From: Acidobacteriota bacterium | Lineage (GTDB): Bacteria; Acidobacteriota; Vicinamibacteria; Vicinamibacterales; 2-12-FULL-66-21 | Assembly (NCBI GenBank): GCA_016184105.1 | Contig: JACPDI010000031.1 | Coordinates: forward strand, 1-64,000 | DNA length: 64,000 nucleotides | Direction of reading: 5' to 3' | Shown: positions 8,614-17,603 of the stretch, piece after piece | How positions within the stretch are numbered: the first letter of the stretch is position 1 | How the letters are laid out: every line of letters starts with the position of its first letter | The notes under the pieces: model-generated | The model's database searches: none | Seen by the model: only the letters and a program-made list of their open reading frames with translations | What the model was told of the DNA's origin: nothing | Position numbers and translations under genes: made by a program

Positions 8614-9456
8614 ATGGAAACCATCGCGAGCCGGCATAATGCCGTCGTCAAGGCGTTTCGGGGGCTTGCGAGGCGTCGCGGCGAGAACGGCCAGGTGCTC
8701 CTCGACGGTGAACATCTGGTGACCGAAGCCCTGCAGGCCGGCGTCAGAATCACCACGGCCGCGCTGGCCGCGCGCGTGCTCACGCGCGTGGCGGATGCCA
8801 ACGAAGCGAGTGTCGGCCGGCTGGCGGAACGCCTCAAAGCGCATGGCGCGCGGGTGTTGTCCGTCAGCGAGAGCCTCATGGCCGCCATGAGCCCCGTCCA
8901 AACGCCGTCGGGCATCGTCGCGATTGCCGAGATGTCCCCGCCGCCGCTCGAGCGGGTGATGGACGGCTCCGTGCCGCTCGTGGCCGTCCTGGCTGGCGTG
9001 CAGGATCCGGGCAACCTCGGCGCGGTGATCAGGACGGCTGAAGCGGCTGGCGCGACCGGTTTGGTCGCCTGCACCCCCTCGGCGGATCCGTACGGTTGGA
9101 AGGCTCTGCGAGGGGCTATGGGCAGTACGTTCCGCTTGCCGGTGTCGGAGCGCGTGGCTCTGCACGACGCGCTGCTGGCGGCACGCCGGCGGGGGTTGAT
9201 CATTGCGGCCGCCGTCCCGCGCGGCGGCGCGCCGATGCACGAATTCGACTTCCGCCGCCGGCTCGCTTTCATGCTGGGCGGCGAGGGTCCGGGCCTGTCT
9301 GACCGCGAGCTCGATCACGCCGACGAGCGCGTGACCATCCCCATGCGGCCCCCCGTCGAGTCCCTGAACGTCGCCGTCTCCGCCGCCGTGATCCTGTACG
9401 AAGCCTGCCGCCAGCGTGGGGTCAGATCCAGAAATCACACGTTTTTCGTCGGCTGA
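8614..9456 (+). CDS. SpoU/TrmH-family RNA 2'-O-methyltransferase
   Basis: 280 residues. The ATG at 8614 is preceded by a strong GAGGAGA site and gives METIASRHNAVVKAFRGLA, the usual N-terminus (substrate-binding domain). SPOUT-fold motifs: GVQDPGNLGAVIRTAEAAGA (motif 1), MLGGEGPGLS (motif 2) and PPVESLNVAVSAAVILYE (motif 3, knot). It methylates the ribose of rRNA or tRNA using SAM; the target nucleotide is not evident. The native protein should end near CRQR. The last residues, GVRSRNHTFFVG, are encoded by the 43-bp repeat at 9418-9460, which therefore supplies the C-terminus and stop codon. Confidence 0.92.
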   Translation: METIASRHNAVVKAFRGLARRRGENGQVLLDGEHLVTEALQAGVRITTAALAARVLTRVADANEASVGRLAERLKAHGARVLSVSESLMAAMSPVQTPSGIVAIAEMSPPPLERVMDGSVPLVAVLAGVQDPGNLGAVIRTAEAAGATGLVACTPSADPYGWKALRGAMGSTFRLPVSERVALHDALLAARRRGLIIAAAVPRGGAPMHEFDFRRRLAFMLGGEGPGLSDRELDHADERVTIPMRPPVESLNVAVSAAVILYEACRQRGVRSRNHTFFVG

Positions 9457-9460
9457 CCCC
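9418..9460. repeat. 43-bp palindromic-ended element, copy 1
   Basis: It begins GGGGTCAGATCC and ends CTGACCCC, with 8-bp inverted ends. It encodes the C-terminal tail and stop of the SpoU methyltransferase and ends exactly at the base before the rarA ATG (9461). Its reverse complement aligns base for base, without gaps, to the copies at 10180-10222 and 41345-41387. Confidence 0.85.
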
Positions 9461-10897
9461 ATGAACAATCTCTTCGGCGAAGGCGAACCATCCCCCCAGA
9501 AGCATCGCGACAAGCCCGCAGCCCATTCCGAATCAGCGCCGTCACCACTGGCCGAGCGGATGCGGCCGGCGACACTCGATGAGGTGGTCGGGCAGGACAC
9601 GATCCTCGCCCCTGGCCGGCCGCTGCGGGAAGCGATCGAGCGAGACACGCTCCAATCGATCATTCTTTGGGGCCCACCGGGCACGGGAAAGACCACCATC
9701 GCGAGGCTGATTGCGACCGCGACGAAGGCCGACTTCGTCGCGTTCAGCGCGGTGTTATCGGGCGTCAAGGAAATCCGCGCCGTCATGGAGCGGGCCGAAG
9801 AGACCCGCCGGCGGCTGGCTCGTCGCACGATTCTCTTCGTGGATGAAATTCACCGTTTCAACAAGGCTCAGCAGGACGCCTTCCTTCACCACGTTGAGGC
9901 CGGCCACATCGTCCTTATCGGGGCAACGACCGAAAATCCATCCTTCGAGGTCAATTCCGCGCTGCTGTCGCGCTCGAAAGTGTTCGTGCTGCAGCCTTTG
10001 GACAAGACCGCCCTCATCGCGATTCTGCATCGGGCGCTGGTGGATTCTGAGCGCGGGCTTGGGGCGCTGCGACCACGGGTGGATGCCGAAGCGGCGCAGG
10101 CTATCGCATTGTATGCGAACGGAGACGCCCGGATTGCGCTGGGCACGCTGGAACTGGCGGTCAGTGTCGCATCGGCAAAAGGGTCAGTCCACGAAAAGGG
10201 TGCGAATTCGGGATCTGACCCCGAAGTGACGGTTGGGGTGGTGGCGGGGGTGGTGCAGAACAGGATGCTGCTCTATGACAGGGCGGGGGAGGAACACTAC
10301 AACCTGGTCTCGGCGCTGCACAAGTCGATGCGAAACAGCGATCCGGACGCAGCCGTGTACTGGCTGGCGCGAATGCTGGAAGCAGGCGAAGACCCCCTGT
10401 ACGTGGCGCGACGCCTGGTGCGGTTTGCCTCGGAGGACGTCGGCAACGCCGATCCGCAGGCGCTGAGCATCGCCGTGGCCGCCAAAGATGCCGTGCACTT
10501 CATCGGCATGCCCGAAGGCAACACGGCCCTCGCCCAGGCGGCCATCTACCTCGCAACCGCGCCCAAGAGCAACGCCGTCTACCGCGCGTATCTCGGCGCG
10601 GCCGAATCCGCCGGTCGCGAGACCGCCGAACCCGTGCCCCTGCACCTCCGCAACGCACCGACGCGCTTGATGAAGGATCTCAACTACGGGAAGGACTACC
10701 AGTACGCCCACGACAACCCGGACGCCGTGACCGACATGTCGTGCCTGCCGCCATCACAGCACGGACGCCGGTACTACGAGCCAGTCGAGCGGGGCTTCGA
10801 GCGGGAGATCCGGAAGAGGATGGAGTACTGGGAAACGCTGAAGAGGTCGGCTACCAGAGGCCAAAGGTCGGGTACGCCAGAAGCCTCTGACGAATAG
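9461..10897 (+). CDS. rarA: Replication-associated recombination protein A (MgsA/RarA AAA+ ATPase)
   Basis: 478 residues from the ATG at 9461 (MNNLFGEGEPS). A GTG at 9416 is in frame but lies in the repeat and would only add repeat-encoded residues. AAA+ motifs: GPPGTGKTTIARL (Walker A), ILFVDEIHRFNKAQQDAFL (Walker B), GATTENPSFEVNSALLSR (sensor 1), then the family-specific RFASEDVGNADPQAL, APKSNAVY and LHLRNAPTRLMK. The protein acts at stalled replication forks. Unusual: about residues 241-254 (KGSVHEKGANSGSDPE) are encoded by a 43-bp repeat inserted in frame in the linker between the AAA+ lid and the C-terminal tetramerisation region. The C-terminal tail lies in another repeat (10853-10938). 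Confidence 0.93.
   Translation: MNNLFGEGEPSPQKHRDKPAAHSESAPSPLAERMRPATLDEVVGQDTILAPGRPLREAIERDTLQSIILWGPPGTGKTTIARLIATATKADFVAFSAVLSGVKEIRAVMERAEETRRRLARRTILFVDEIHRFNKAQQDAFLHHVEAGHIVLIGATTENPSFEVNSALLSRSKVFVLQPLDKTALIAILHRALVDSERGLGALRPRVDAEAAQAIALYANGDARIALGTLELAVSVASAKGSVHEKGANSGSDPEVTVGVVAGVVQNRMLLYDRAGEEHYNLVSALHKSMRNSDPDAAVYWLARMLEAGEDPLYVARRLVRFASEDVGNADPQALSIAVAAKDAVHFIGMPEGNTALAQAAIYLATAPKSNAVYRAYLGAAESAGRETAEPVPLHLRNAPTRLMKDLNYGKDYQYAHDNPDAVTDMSCLPPSQHGRRYYEPVERGFEREIRKRMEYWETLKRSATRGQRSGTPEASDE
10180..10222. repeat. 43-bp palindromic-ended element, copy 2, in frame inside rarA
   Basis: GGGTCAG at one end, GGATCTGACCCC at the other, in the opposite orientation to copy 1. The central part (ACGAAAAGGGTGCGAATTC) matches the other copies with a few substitutions. 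The rarA reading frame continues through it and on to the conserved NRMLLYDRAGEEHYN segment. Confidence 0.8.
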
Positions 10898-10938
10898 CCG
10901 TTGCGGCGTCGCACCTGGCCTCTGACCTCCGGCCTCTG
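10853..10938. repeat. AGAGGCC-type repeat with inverted arms at the 3' end of rarA
   Basis: CAGAGGCCAAAGGTC (10854-10868) is the near-perfect reverse complement of GACCTCCGGCCTCTG (10924-10938), two mismatches. The same CCAGAGGCCAGAGG vocabulary recurs at 12052-12088 and 19865-19896. It encodes the last residues of RarA and fills the gap to the convergent protease gene. Confidence 0.6.
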
Positions 10939-10939
10939 A

Positions 10940-11857
10940 TCAGTTCGCCATCAGCTCCGCAATCTTGACGTCCGGCACCCTCCGGAACATCTCGGCACGC
11001 AGTGGGAGGATGAACGAGAACCGGTAGTCCCCCTGCATCCGGCCGACCGGAATGCCAACCAGCGCGCCCTCGCGATTGAGCACTCCACCGCCAGACACCC
11101 CGGGATGACCATCGGTCAGGCATGTCACCAGGTCGTTGCCCGTGCGCTGCCCCACGTAACCAGTGGACAGGATGATGCCCTTCGAATAGTCGTTGCCGAG
11201 GCGGAAGATGGGGTCGGCAAAGTCGTACGGGTAACTCAGATCGACGGTCAACGCCGGCAGGTCCACCTGGTCCTGGACCTTCAACACGGCCCAATCGCCC
11301 GGGTCGACTTCGGCCGTCGCGTCGCCGTGGTCGACCACGCGCGCGCGCAGCGCACGGCCGCGGTACATCAGTTTGATCGATGAGATCTTCCGGCCGTCTC
11401 GCGTGTCATCGAAACCGGCGGAACTGCCCGGCTTTCCGTCGAGCGCCACGACCGCGTGCTTCACGGTGATGAAATATCCCCCGCCCAGATACCCGGCCGT
11501 CCCGTAGCTGCTGCCGCCGCGATCGTCGTACGAGTACAGCTCGACGAAGCTCTCCTTCCGCGACTTGAGCAGCTGCAACGGCAGCAGGCCCATCTCGGCC
11601 TGCAACTGCTTCTTGATGTCGGCCACCATCGTCGAACGGACTTCTTCGCTGAGGGCGGCGGACACCGCGTCGCCACGGCCGCTGGTGCCGGTCGCCCGCG
11701 CCACGTCGTTCCTGCGCAGCGACGCCAGCTCGCTCCGCAGCGTGTCGATGCGCGTATCGCTGGCGAGCGCGTGGCGCGCGCCCCAGTAACTTCCAATCGC
11801 GAAGCACGCGAGCGCGAGCATCGCAGTGATGGCCGTGAACAACACCGGTCGCGACAT
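10940..11857 (-). CDS. Membrane-anchored trypsin-like serine protease domain protein
   Basis: 305 residues. The ATG at 11857 has a GGGGGGAG site 6-10 bases upstream; the 48-residue longer reading has no support. Residues 1-25 (MSRPVLFTAITAMLALACFA) form a membrane anchor or uncleaved signal. Residues 30-90 are helical and charged, probably coiled coil. A chymotrypsin-fold domain follows with putative triad residues His in FITVKHAVV, Asp in DPGDWAVLK and Ser in GHPGVSGGGVL, where the usual GNSGG is changed to GVSGGG. No PDZ domain is present, unlike DegP/HtrA. Expected site: periplasmic face of the inner membrane. Substrate unknown. It is the last gene of the long minus-strand run, 241 bp after mutL. 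Confidence 0.72.
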   Translation of the reverse strand: MSRPVLFTAITAMLALACFAIGSYWGARHALASDTRIDTLRSELASLRRNDVARATGTSGRGDAVSAALSEEVRSTMVADIKKQLQAEMGLLPLQLLKSRKESFVELYSYDDRGGSSYGTAGYLGGGYFITVKHAVVALDGKPGSSAGFDDTRDGRKISSIKLMYRGRALRARVVDHGDATAEVDPGDWAVLKVQDQVDLPALTVDLSYPYDFADPIFRLGNDYSKGIILSTGYVGQRTGNDLVTCLTDGHPGVSGGGVLNREGALVGIPVGRMQGDYRFSFILPLRAEMFRRVPDVKIAELMAN

Positions 11858-12051
11858 CAAGACTCCCCCCGCCCCGCGCCAGGCTGCTGCAGCCCCCCAC
11901 GAATCGCCCGGGTAGATACACCACGGCCATTCCATGAGGCTGCGGTCAGCCGTCAGGCTGGTCGATCGGTTGCTGGGATGATGCGAATGTAGCAGCCGCA
12001 TGCGTGGCTGTCAACGAGAGTTTTCACGCGATGAATCTTGCGCGGGGCGTG

Positions 12052-12088
12052 GCAGAGGCCAGGGGCCAGGCACCAGAGGCCAGAGAGG
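12052..12088. repeat. AGAGGCC-type repeat downstream of mutL
   Basis: GCAGAGGCCAGGGGCCAGGC followed by ACCAGAGGCCAGAGAGG, within the 241-bp gap between mutL and the protease gene. The rest of that gap (11858-12098) shows no gene; the protease promoter and ribosome-binding site must lie there. Confidence 0.6.
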
Positions 12089-12098
12089 CTAAGCGCGG

Positions 12099-13865
12099 TT
12101 AAATCCGCTGGAAGTTGCGCTCGATCTCGCGCCGAGTGAGGCGGAGGACCACAGGACGGCCATGCGGGCACACCGTGGAGTAGGCGGTCCGGCGCAGTTC
12201 ATCGAGAATGAACTGCATCTTCTCGCGTGTGAGCGGATAGTTCGCCTTGACCGCTGCATGACAAGCGGTGGTCGCGGCAATTCGACGGAGGGCATCCTCC
12301 ACGCGGGATCCGCGGTCGAGCTCGTCGAGGTCGTCCGAGAGCGCGCGAATCGCGCTTTCGCACTCTGCGGCATCCAAGAGAGCCGGCACCGCGCACAGAC
12401 GCACGCTATCGCCGCCGAACTCCTCAACCTCGAACCCGAAGCGCGCCAGCGCCTCGCCGTGACTGGCGAGCGCCTGGCGCTGGGCCGCTGAGAGATCCAC
12501 CAGCATCGGGGACAGCAGCCGCTGGCTGTCGAGCCGCCCGGCGCTCAGTCGCTCCATCACCTGCTCAAAGAGCACGCGCTCGTGCGCGACGTGCTGGTCG
12601 ATAATCGCCACCCCCTCGTCGTCGATGGCAACGATGAACGTGTCTCGAAACTGCCCGAGCGGAATCATGGGGCGGATGGATGCCGTCGCATCCACCGGCG
12701 TTGCCGCCGCGACGGCGGCCGCCGGCGCCGGCGGGGCCCAGTGCGGATAGCCGGTCGAGCCGGCGGCTCCCGGCGCACTCCACCGGGATGCCACAGACGC
12801 GCCGGCCAGCACGCCCGGGATGCTCTGCGCGAGCGGCTCGGAGGGCGGCAGCGACACGGCCCGGAACTGGAACTCGGGCGATGGCCCCTGGCCCAGCGCC
12901 TCGCCGAGCGCGCGGCGCCACACCCCGTGCACGAGCGACTGCTCCAGGAAGCGCACTTCGGCCTTCGTCGGGTGGACGTTCACGTCCAGCCGATCCGGGG
13001 GCATCTCGATGAAGAGATGCACCTCCGGGCTGCGCTCCTTGATCGTGGCGTTCGAGTACGCCTCGATGATCGCGTGCGCGATCGTGCGATCGCGGACGAT
13101 CCGGCGGTTGACGAACACGTTCTGCGGGCCGCGCACGGGCCCCTGCTCGGCCAGCGCCGCGATGTAGCCGCTGATGCGCAGGCCGCCCGCCTCCTTGCGG
13201 AGCTCCACCAGGTCCGGACGCTCGCCGTACAACTGGAAGAACCGCTCGCGCGATCCCTGCGCGGGGGGACACCGGATGACCGTCCGCCCGGCGCTGGTGA
13301 GCGTGAACCCGACTTCGGGATACCCGAGGGCGAGCTGTGTGACCAACCGCGAGACCTGCGCCGACTCCGCCGAATCGGACTTGAGAAACTTGCGGCGCGC
13401 CGGCAGATTGTAGAAGAGGTCGGCGACCTCGATGGTCGTGCCTTCCGGCGCCCCGATCTCGCGCACCGATTCGACCGTCCCGCCGTTGACGCGCACCTCG
13501 GTGCCACTGCCCTCTCTGCGGGCGCGCGTGCGCAGGACGAAGTGCGAGACGGACGCGATGCTCGGCAGCGCCTCCCCCCGGAAGCCGAGCGTGACGATGG
13601 CGCCCAGGTCCTCCGCGCGGCGGATCTTCGACGTCGCATGCCGCTCCAGCGCGAGCCGCGCGTCCTCCCCGTCCATGCCGGCGCCGTCGTCTTCGACGCG
13701 GATCAGCTTCTTGCCGCCCAGCTCCACGGTGACGGCGATGCGACGGGCCTCGGCGTCGAGGGCATTCTCGATGAGCTCCTTGACCACCGACGCAGGACGC
13801 TCGACGACCTCGCCCGCGGCAATCTGGTTCGCCAGCTCCGGTGGCAGCCGGTGGATTACAGCCAC
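12099..13865 (-). CDS. mutL: DNA mismatch repair protein MutL (endonuclease type)
   Basis: 588 residues from the GTG at 13865 (VAVIHRLPPELANQIAAGEV), chosen for the AGGA site upstream; a GTG at 13883 would add six residues. GHKL ATPase motifs: ELIENALDAEA, DDGAGM, ATSKI and GFRGEALPSI. The C-terminal domain carries DQHVAHERVLFE, the metal-binding endonuclease motif with Val instead of the usual Ala, plus ACHAAVKA and CPHGRP, so this is the nicking type used by bacteria without MutH. A proline/alanine-rich linker lies near residues 345-400. The start overlaps the end of corA by 10 bp, so translation is probably coupled. Confidence 0.95.
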   Translation of the reverse strand: MAVIHRLPPELANQIAAGEVVERPASVVKELIENALDAEARRIAVTVELGGKKLIRVEDDGAGMDGEDARLALERHATSKIRRAEDLGAIVTLGFRGEALPSIASVSHFVLRTRARREGSGTEVRVNGGTVESVREIGAPEGTTIEVADLFYNLPARRKFLKSDSAESAQVSRLVTQLALGYPEVGFTLTSAGRTVIRCPPAQGSRERFFQLYGERPDLVELRKEAGGLRISGYIAALAEQGPVRGPQNVFVNRRIVRDRTIAHAIIEAYSNATIKERSPEVHLFIEMPPDRLDVNVHPTKAEVRFLEQSLVHGVWRRALGEALGQGPSPEFQFRAVSLPPSEPLAQSIPGVLAGASVASRWSAPGAAGSTGYPHWAPPAPAAAVAAATPVDATASIRPMIPLGQFRDTFIVAIDDEGVAIIDQHVAHERVLFEQVMERLSAGRLDSQRLLSPMLVDLSAAQRQALASHGEALARFGFEVEEFGGDSVRLCAVPALLDAAECESAIRALSDDLDELDRGSRVEDALRRIAATTACHAAVKANYPLTREKMQFILDELRRTAYSTVCPHGRPVVLRLTRREIERNFQRI

Positions 13866-14827
13866 CCGCGCTTCCTGAACCACGAGAGCATGAAGCCGAC
13901 CAGCGCGACCATGAAGAGCAGCAGCGCCCAGAACAGGACGTCGTCGCCCAGGCCGAAGTGCGGGAGGGTCACGTTCATGCCGAACAACCCGGTGACGAAC
14001 GTCAGCGGCATGAAGATCGTCGAGATGACCGTCAGGATCTTCATGACGGTATTCAGCTGGTTCGACACGCTCGACAGGTGCGCCTCCACCAGGCTCGTCG
14101 CGCGGTCCTGGAACATCAGCGATTCATCGCTGAGCCGTACCAGGTGGTCGTAGACGTCGCGAAACCGGTAGCCCGCCTGCGTGTCGATCAGCCGGAACTC
14201 GCGCCGCGCCAGCCGGCCAATGACGTCACGCTGCGGCTGCACCACCTGGCGCAGCGAGATGATGTCGCGCTTGGTGGCCAGGATCGTCCTGATCATGCCG
14301 TGCCGGGCGCGCGTGAACACCTCCGTCTCGAGCCGGTCGATCTGCTGCTCGAGCCGATCGACCTCCGGCCGATAGTTGTCCACCATCGCGTCGACGATGC
14401 GGTACATCAGCCCCGCGGTGCCGTCCCGCAGCACGTCGCCGTTGCGCAGGCAGACGTCCCTCACCGCGGCGATCGACCGCGAGCGGCCGTCGTGGACGGT
14501 CACGAGGTACCGATCTGACAGGAAGAAGTCCACGTCGCGGGTGGTAAAGCCGCGCTTCTTTCTCGTGGCTTCGAAGTCGATGCCGTGAAGGATGACGTAC
14601 AGGTAGTCGTCGTACGGCTCGATCTTGGGATGGTGGCTCTCGGCCAGGGCGTCCTCGACCGCCAGCTCGTGGAACCCGAACACGCCGGAGAGGATGCGCC
14701 CCTCTTCGGCCGTCGGGTTCGCGAGGTCCACCCAGACGATCGCGTCGCTGTCCGGGCGGAGCCACGCCGGGTCCACCTGGTCGGTGGTCGTCACGCGGCC
14801 GCCGCTCCGGACAAGGACGGTAATCAA
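13856..14827 (-). CDS. corA: CorA-family magnesium/cobalt transporter
   Basis: 323 residues with a TTG start at 14827, one base after the ppdK stop. A large cytoplasmic N-terminal domain and long stalk helix (YRPEVDRLEQQIDRLETEVF) lead to two C-terminal membrane helices with the pore motif GMN in TGLFGMNVTLP and the end FRKRGWL. CorA proteins form pentameric Mg2+/Co2+ channels in the inner membrane. Co-transcription with ppdK, an Mg2+-dependent enzyme, and with mgtE farther upstream in the same run is noteworthy but not proof of functional linkage. Confidence 0.9.
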   Translation of the reverse strand: MITVLVRSGGRVTTTDQVDPAWLRPDSDAIVWVDLANPTAEEGRILSGVFGFHELAVEDALAESHHPKIEPYDDYLYVILHGIDFEATRKKRGFTTRDVDFFLSDRYLVTVHDGRSRSIAAVRDVCLRNGDVLRDGTAGLMYRIVDAMVDNYRPEVDRLEQQIDRLETEVFTRARHGMIRTILATKRDIISLRQVVQPQRDVIGRLARREFRLIDTQAGYRFRDVYDHLVRLSDESLMFQDRATSLVEAHLSSVSNQLNTVMKILTVISTIFMPLTFVTGLFGMNVTLPHFGLGDDVLFWALLLFMVALVGFMLSWFRKRGWL

Positions 14828-14828
14828 C

Positions 14829-17597
14829 CTAGTCGCCGACCTTGACGTTCAGCGCCGCCTGCGCGGCGGCAAGCCTCGCGACCGGGATGCGATACGGCGA
14901 GGCGGACACGTAATCGAGGCCGACCTTGTTGAAAAAATGGATCGACGACGGGTCGCCGCCGTGCTCACCGCACACCCCGAGCTTGAGATCCTTCTTCGTC
15001 GAGCGCCCCTTGCGGCACGCCATCTCCACCAGCTGCCCGACGCCGGTGACATCGAGCGACGCGAACGGATCGCGGTCCAGGATCTTCCGCTCCTGGTAGA
15101 TCCCCAGGAACTTGCCCACGTCATCCCGGGAGTAGCCGAAGGTGAGCTGCGTCAGGTCGTTCGTCCCGAACGAGAAAAACTGCGCTTCCTGCGCGATCTC
15201 GTCGGCGGTCACCGCGCCGCGCGGCACTTCGATCATGGTGCCGACCAGGTACTGGATCTTGACGCCCTTCTCCTTCATGACCTCCGCGGCCACGCGATCC
15301 ACGATGATCTTCTGATCGCGCAGCTCCTTGACCGTGCCCACCAGCGGGATCATGATTTCAGGAACGACCTTCAAGCCCTCTTTGTTCAACTGGCACGCCG
15401 CCTCGATGATCGCGCGCGTCTGCATCTCGGTGATCTCGGGATACGTGATCCCGAGGCGCACGCCGCGATGGCCGAGCATCGGATTGAACTCGTGGAGCTG
15501 CTCCACGCGCCGCAGCAGCGTGCGCTTCTCCTCGAGCTCGCGTCCCGTTCTGCCGGCGGTTTCAAGCCGCGCGATCTCCACCATGAGATCTTCGCGCTTC
15601 GGCAGGAACTCGTGCAGCGGCGGATCGATCGTGCGGATGGTCACCGGCGAGCCGTGCATCGCCTTGAAGACGCCGTAGAAATCGTCGCGCTGCATCGGCA
15701 GCAGCTCGTTCAGCGCCGCGCGGCGGTCCTGCTCGTTGTCCGCGAGGATCATGCGCTGCACGATCGGGATGCGGCCCTCACCGAAGAACATGTGCTCGGT
15801 GCGGCACAGCCCGATGCCGCGGGCGCCAAACGCATACGCGGTCTCCGCCTGGTCCGGTTGGTCCGCGTTGGCGCGGATGCCGAGGCGGCGGTGCTTGTCC
15901 GCCCACTCGAGCAGGCGCGCGAACCGCCGATAGATGTCCGACCCGGCCGGCTTCATCTGCCCCGCGATGACCTGCAGGATTTCGCTCGGCTTGGTCTGCA
16001 TCTGGCCGATCTTGACTTCGCCGGTCAGGCCGTCGAACGAGACCCAGTCCCCTTCCTTCACCGTCCGGCCATCGACGCTGAACTTCTTCTCGGCCTCGCG
16101 GATCTCCAGCTGCCCGGCGCCGACGACCGACGGCTTCCCCATCTGGCGGCCCACGACCGCGGCGTGCGACGTCATGCCGCCCGTCGCGGTCAGGACCCCC
16201 TGCGCGACGAACATGCCGTGGATGTCATCGGGCACCGTCTCCTTGCGCACCAGGACGACGGGCTTGCCCTGCCGCGACCATTCCACGGCGGCATCCGCGG
16301 TGAACACCACCTGGCCCGAAGCGGCGCCGGGCGAGGCCGGCAGCCCCCTGGCCGCCATCGGCAGGCCCCTCCAGGCCTTGGGATCGAACACCGGCGCGAG
16401 CAGCTGCGACAGCGACTCGGGATCGACCTGCAGGACGGCGTCCTTCGGCGTGATCAGCTGCTCGTCCACGAGGTCGGTGGCGATGACCACGGCCGCGTAG
16501 CCGGTGCGCTTGCCGTTGCGCGTCTGCAGCATGAACAACCGCTCGTCCTGGATCGTGAACTCGAAATCCTGGACGTCGCGGTAGTGCCGCTCCAGCCGCG
16601 TCGTGATCTGGCGGAGCTGCTTGTAGGCGGCGGGCATCAGTTTTTCGAGCTCGGTGATCGGCTGCGGCGTGCGGATGCCGGCGACCACGTCCTCCCCCTG
16701 CGCGTTCACGAGGAACTCCCCGTAGAACTCCTTCGCGCCGGTGGCGGGGTTGCGCGTGAACCCGACGCCGGTCGCCGACCGCTCGCCGGTGTTGCCGAAC
16801 ACCATCATCTGGACGTTCACCGCGGTGCCGATGTGGTGCGGGATCTCATAGATGCGGCGGTACTCGATGGCCCGCGGGTTGTTCCAGGAGCGGAACACCG
16901 CATCGCGCGCGCCGCGCAGCTGCGCCAGCGGATCCTGCGGGAACGCCTTCCCCGCCTTCTCACGCACGACCTGCTTGTAGCGCGCGACGACCTCGCGCAG
17001 CGCGGCCTCGTCCAGGTCCGTATCCAGCCTCGCGCCGCGTGCCTTCTTCACGGCCTCCAGCGTGTGCTCGAACTCCTCTTTCGGGATCTCGAGGACCACG
17101 TTGCCGAACATCTGGATGAAGCGGCGGTAGCTGTCGTACGCGAAGCGGCCGTTGCTCGTGCGCGTCTTCAGGCCTTCGACCGTCTGGTCGTTCAGCCCGA
17201 GGTTCAGGATCGTGTCCATCATCCCCGGCATCGAGAACTTCGCGCCGGAACGGACCGACACGAGCAGCGGGTTGCCGACGTCGCCGAGCTTCGCGCCTGC
17301 CGCCTTCTCCAGCTTCTTCAGGTTCTCGAGCATCTGCTCGTCCACCAGCTTCGGCGTCTTGCGATGCTGCGCGTAGTACAGCGTGCACGCCTCGGTGGAA
17401 ATGGTCATGCCGGGCGGGACGGGCAGGCCGGCGTTGGTCATCTCGGCGAGCCCGGAGCCCTTGCCGCCGAGCAGGTCCTTCATGTTGCGGTTTCCGTCCG
17501 CCTTGCCGTTGCCGAAAAAGTAGACGTACTTGCTCCGGCGCGTGCGGGACGAGGGCGCCGCAGCCTTCTTCGCCTTGCGTGCGAGCTTCTCAGCCAT
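14829..17597 (-). CDS. ppdK: Pyruvate, phosphate dikinase
   Basis: 922 residues, standard length. The N-terminal ATP-grasp domain contains KDLLGGKGSGLAEM and GFTRNPATGAKE. The central swivelling domain carries the phosphorylated histidine in TATGGMTSHAAVVGR. The C-terminal PEP/pyruvate TIM barrel has FGTNDLTQ and GVCGEHGGDP. The enzyme interconverts pyruvate, ATP and Pi with PEP, AMP and PPi, linking glycolysis and gluconeogenesis in the cytoplasm. It sits six bases after glyS and one base before corA. A spurious 994-residue ORF lies opposite it on the plus strand. Confidence 0.97.
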   Translation of the reverse strand: MAEKLARKAKKAAAPSSRTRRSKYVYFFGNGKADGNRNMKDLLGGKGSGLAEMTNAGLPVPPGMTISTEACTLYYAQHRKTPKLVDEQMLENLKKLEKAAGAKLGDVGNPLLVSVRSGAKFSMPGMMDTILNLGLNDQTVEGLKTRTSNGRFAYDSYRRFIQMFGNVVLEIPKEEFEHTLEAVKKARGARLDTDLDEAALREVVARYKQVVREKAGKAFPQDPLAQLRGARDAVFRSWNNPRAIEYRRIYEIPHHIGTAVNVQMMVFGNTGERSATGVGFTRNPATGAKEFYGEFLVNAQGEDVVAGIRTPQPITELEKLMPAAYKQLRQITTRLERHYRDVQDFEFTIQDERLFMLQTRNGKRTGYAAVVIATDLVDEQLITPKDAVLQVDPESLSQLLAPVFDPKAWRGLPMAARGLPASPGAASGQVVFTADAAVEWSRQGKPVVLVRKETVPDDIHGMFVAQGVLTATGGMTSHAAVVGRQMGKPSVVGAGQLEIREAEKKFSVDGRTVKEGDWVSFDGLTGEVKIGQMQTKPSEILQVIAGQMKPAGSDIYRRFARLLEWADKHRRLGIRANADQPDQAETAYAFGARGIGLCRTEHMFFGEGRIPIVQRMILADNEQDRRAALNELLPMQRDDFYGVFKAMHGSPVTIRTIDPPLHEFLPKREDLMVEIARLETAGRTGRELEEKRTLLRRVEQLHEFNPMLGHRGVRLGITYPEITEMQTRAIIEAACQLNKEGLKVVPEIMIPLVGTVKELRDQKIIVDRVAAEVMKEKGVKIQYLVGTMIEVPRGAVTADEIAQEAQFFSFGTNDLTQLTFGYSRDDVGKFLGIYQERKILDRDPFASLDVTGVGQLVEMACRKGRSTKKDLKLGVCGEHGGDPSSIHFFNKVGLDYVSASPYRIPVARLAAAQAALNVKVGD

Positions 17598-17603
17598 ATG
17601 TCT

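Noticed and set aside
9416-9460. Upstream GTG start for rarA
   Set aside because: It would read repeat DNA; the ATG at 9461 gives the normal N-terminus.
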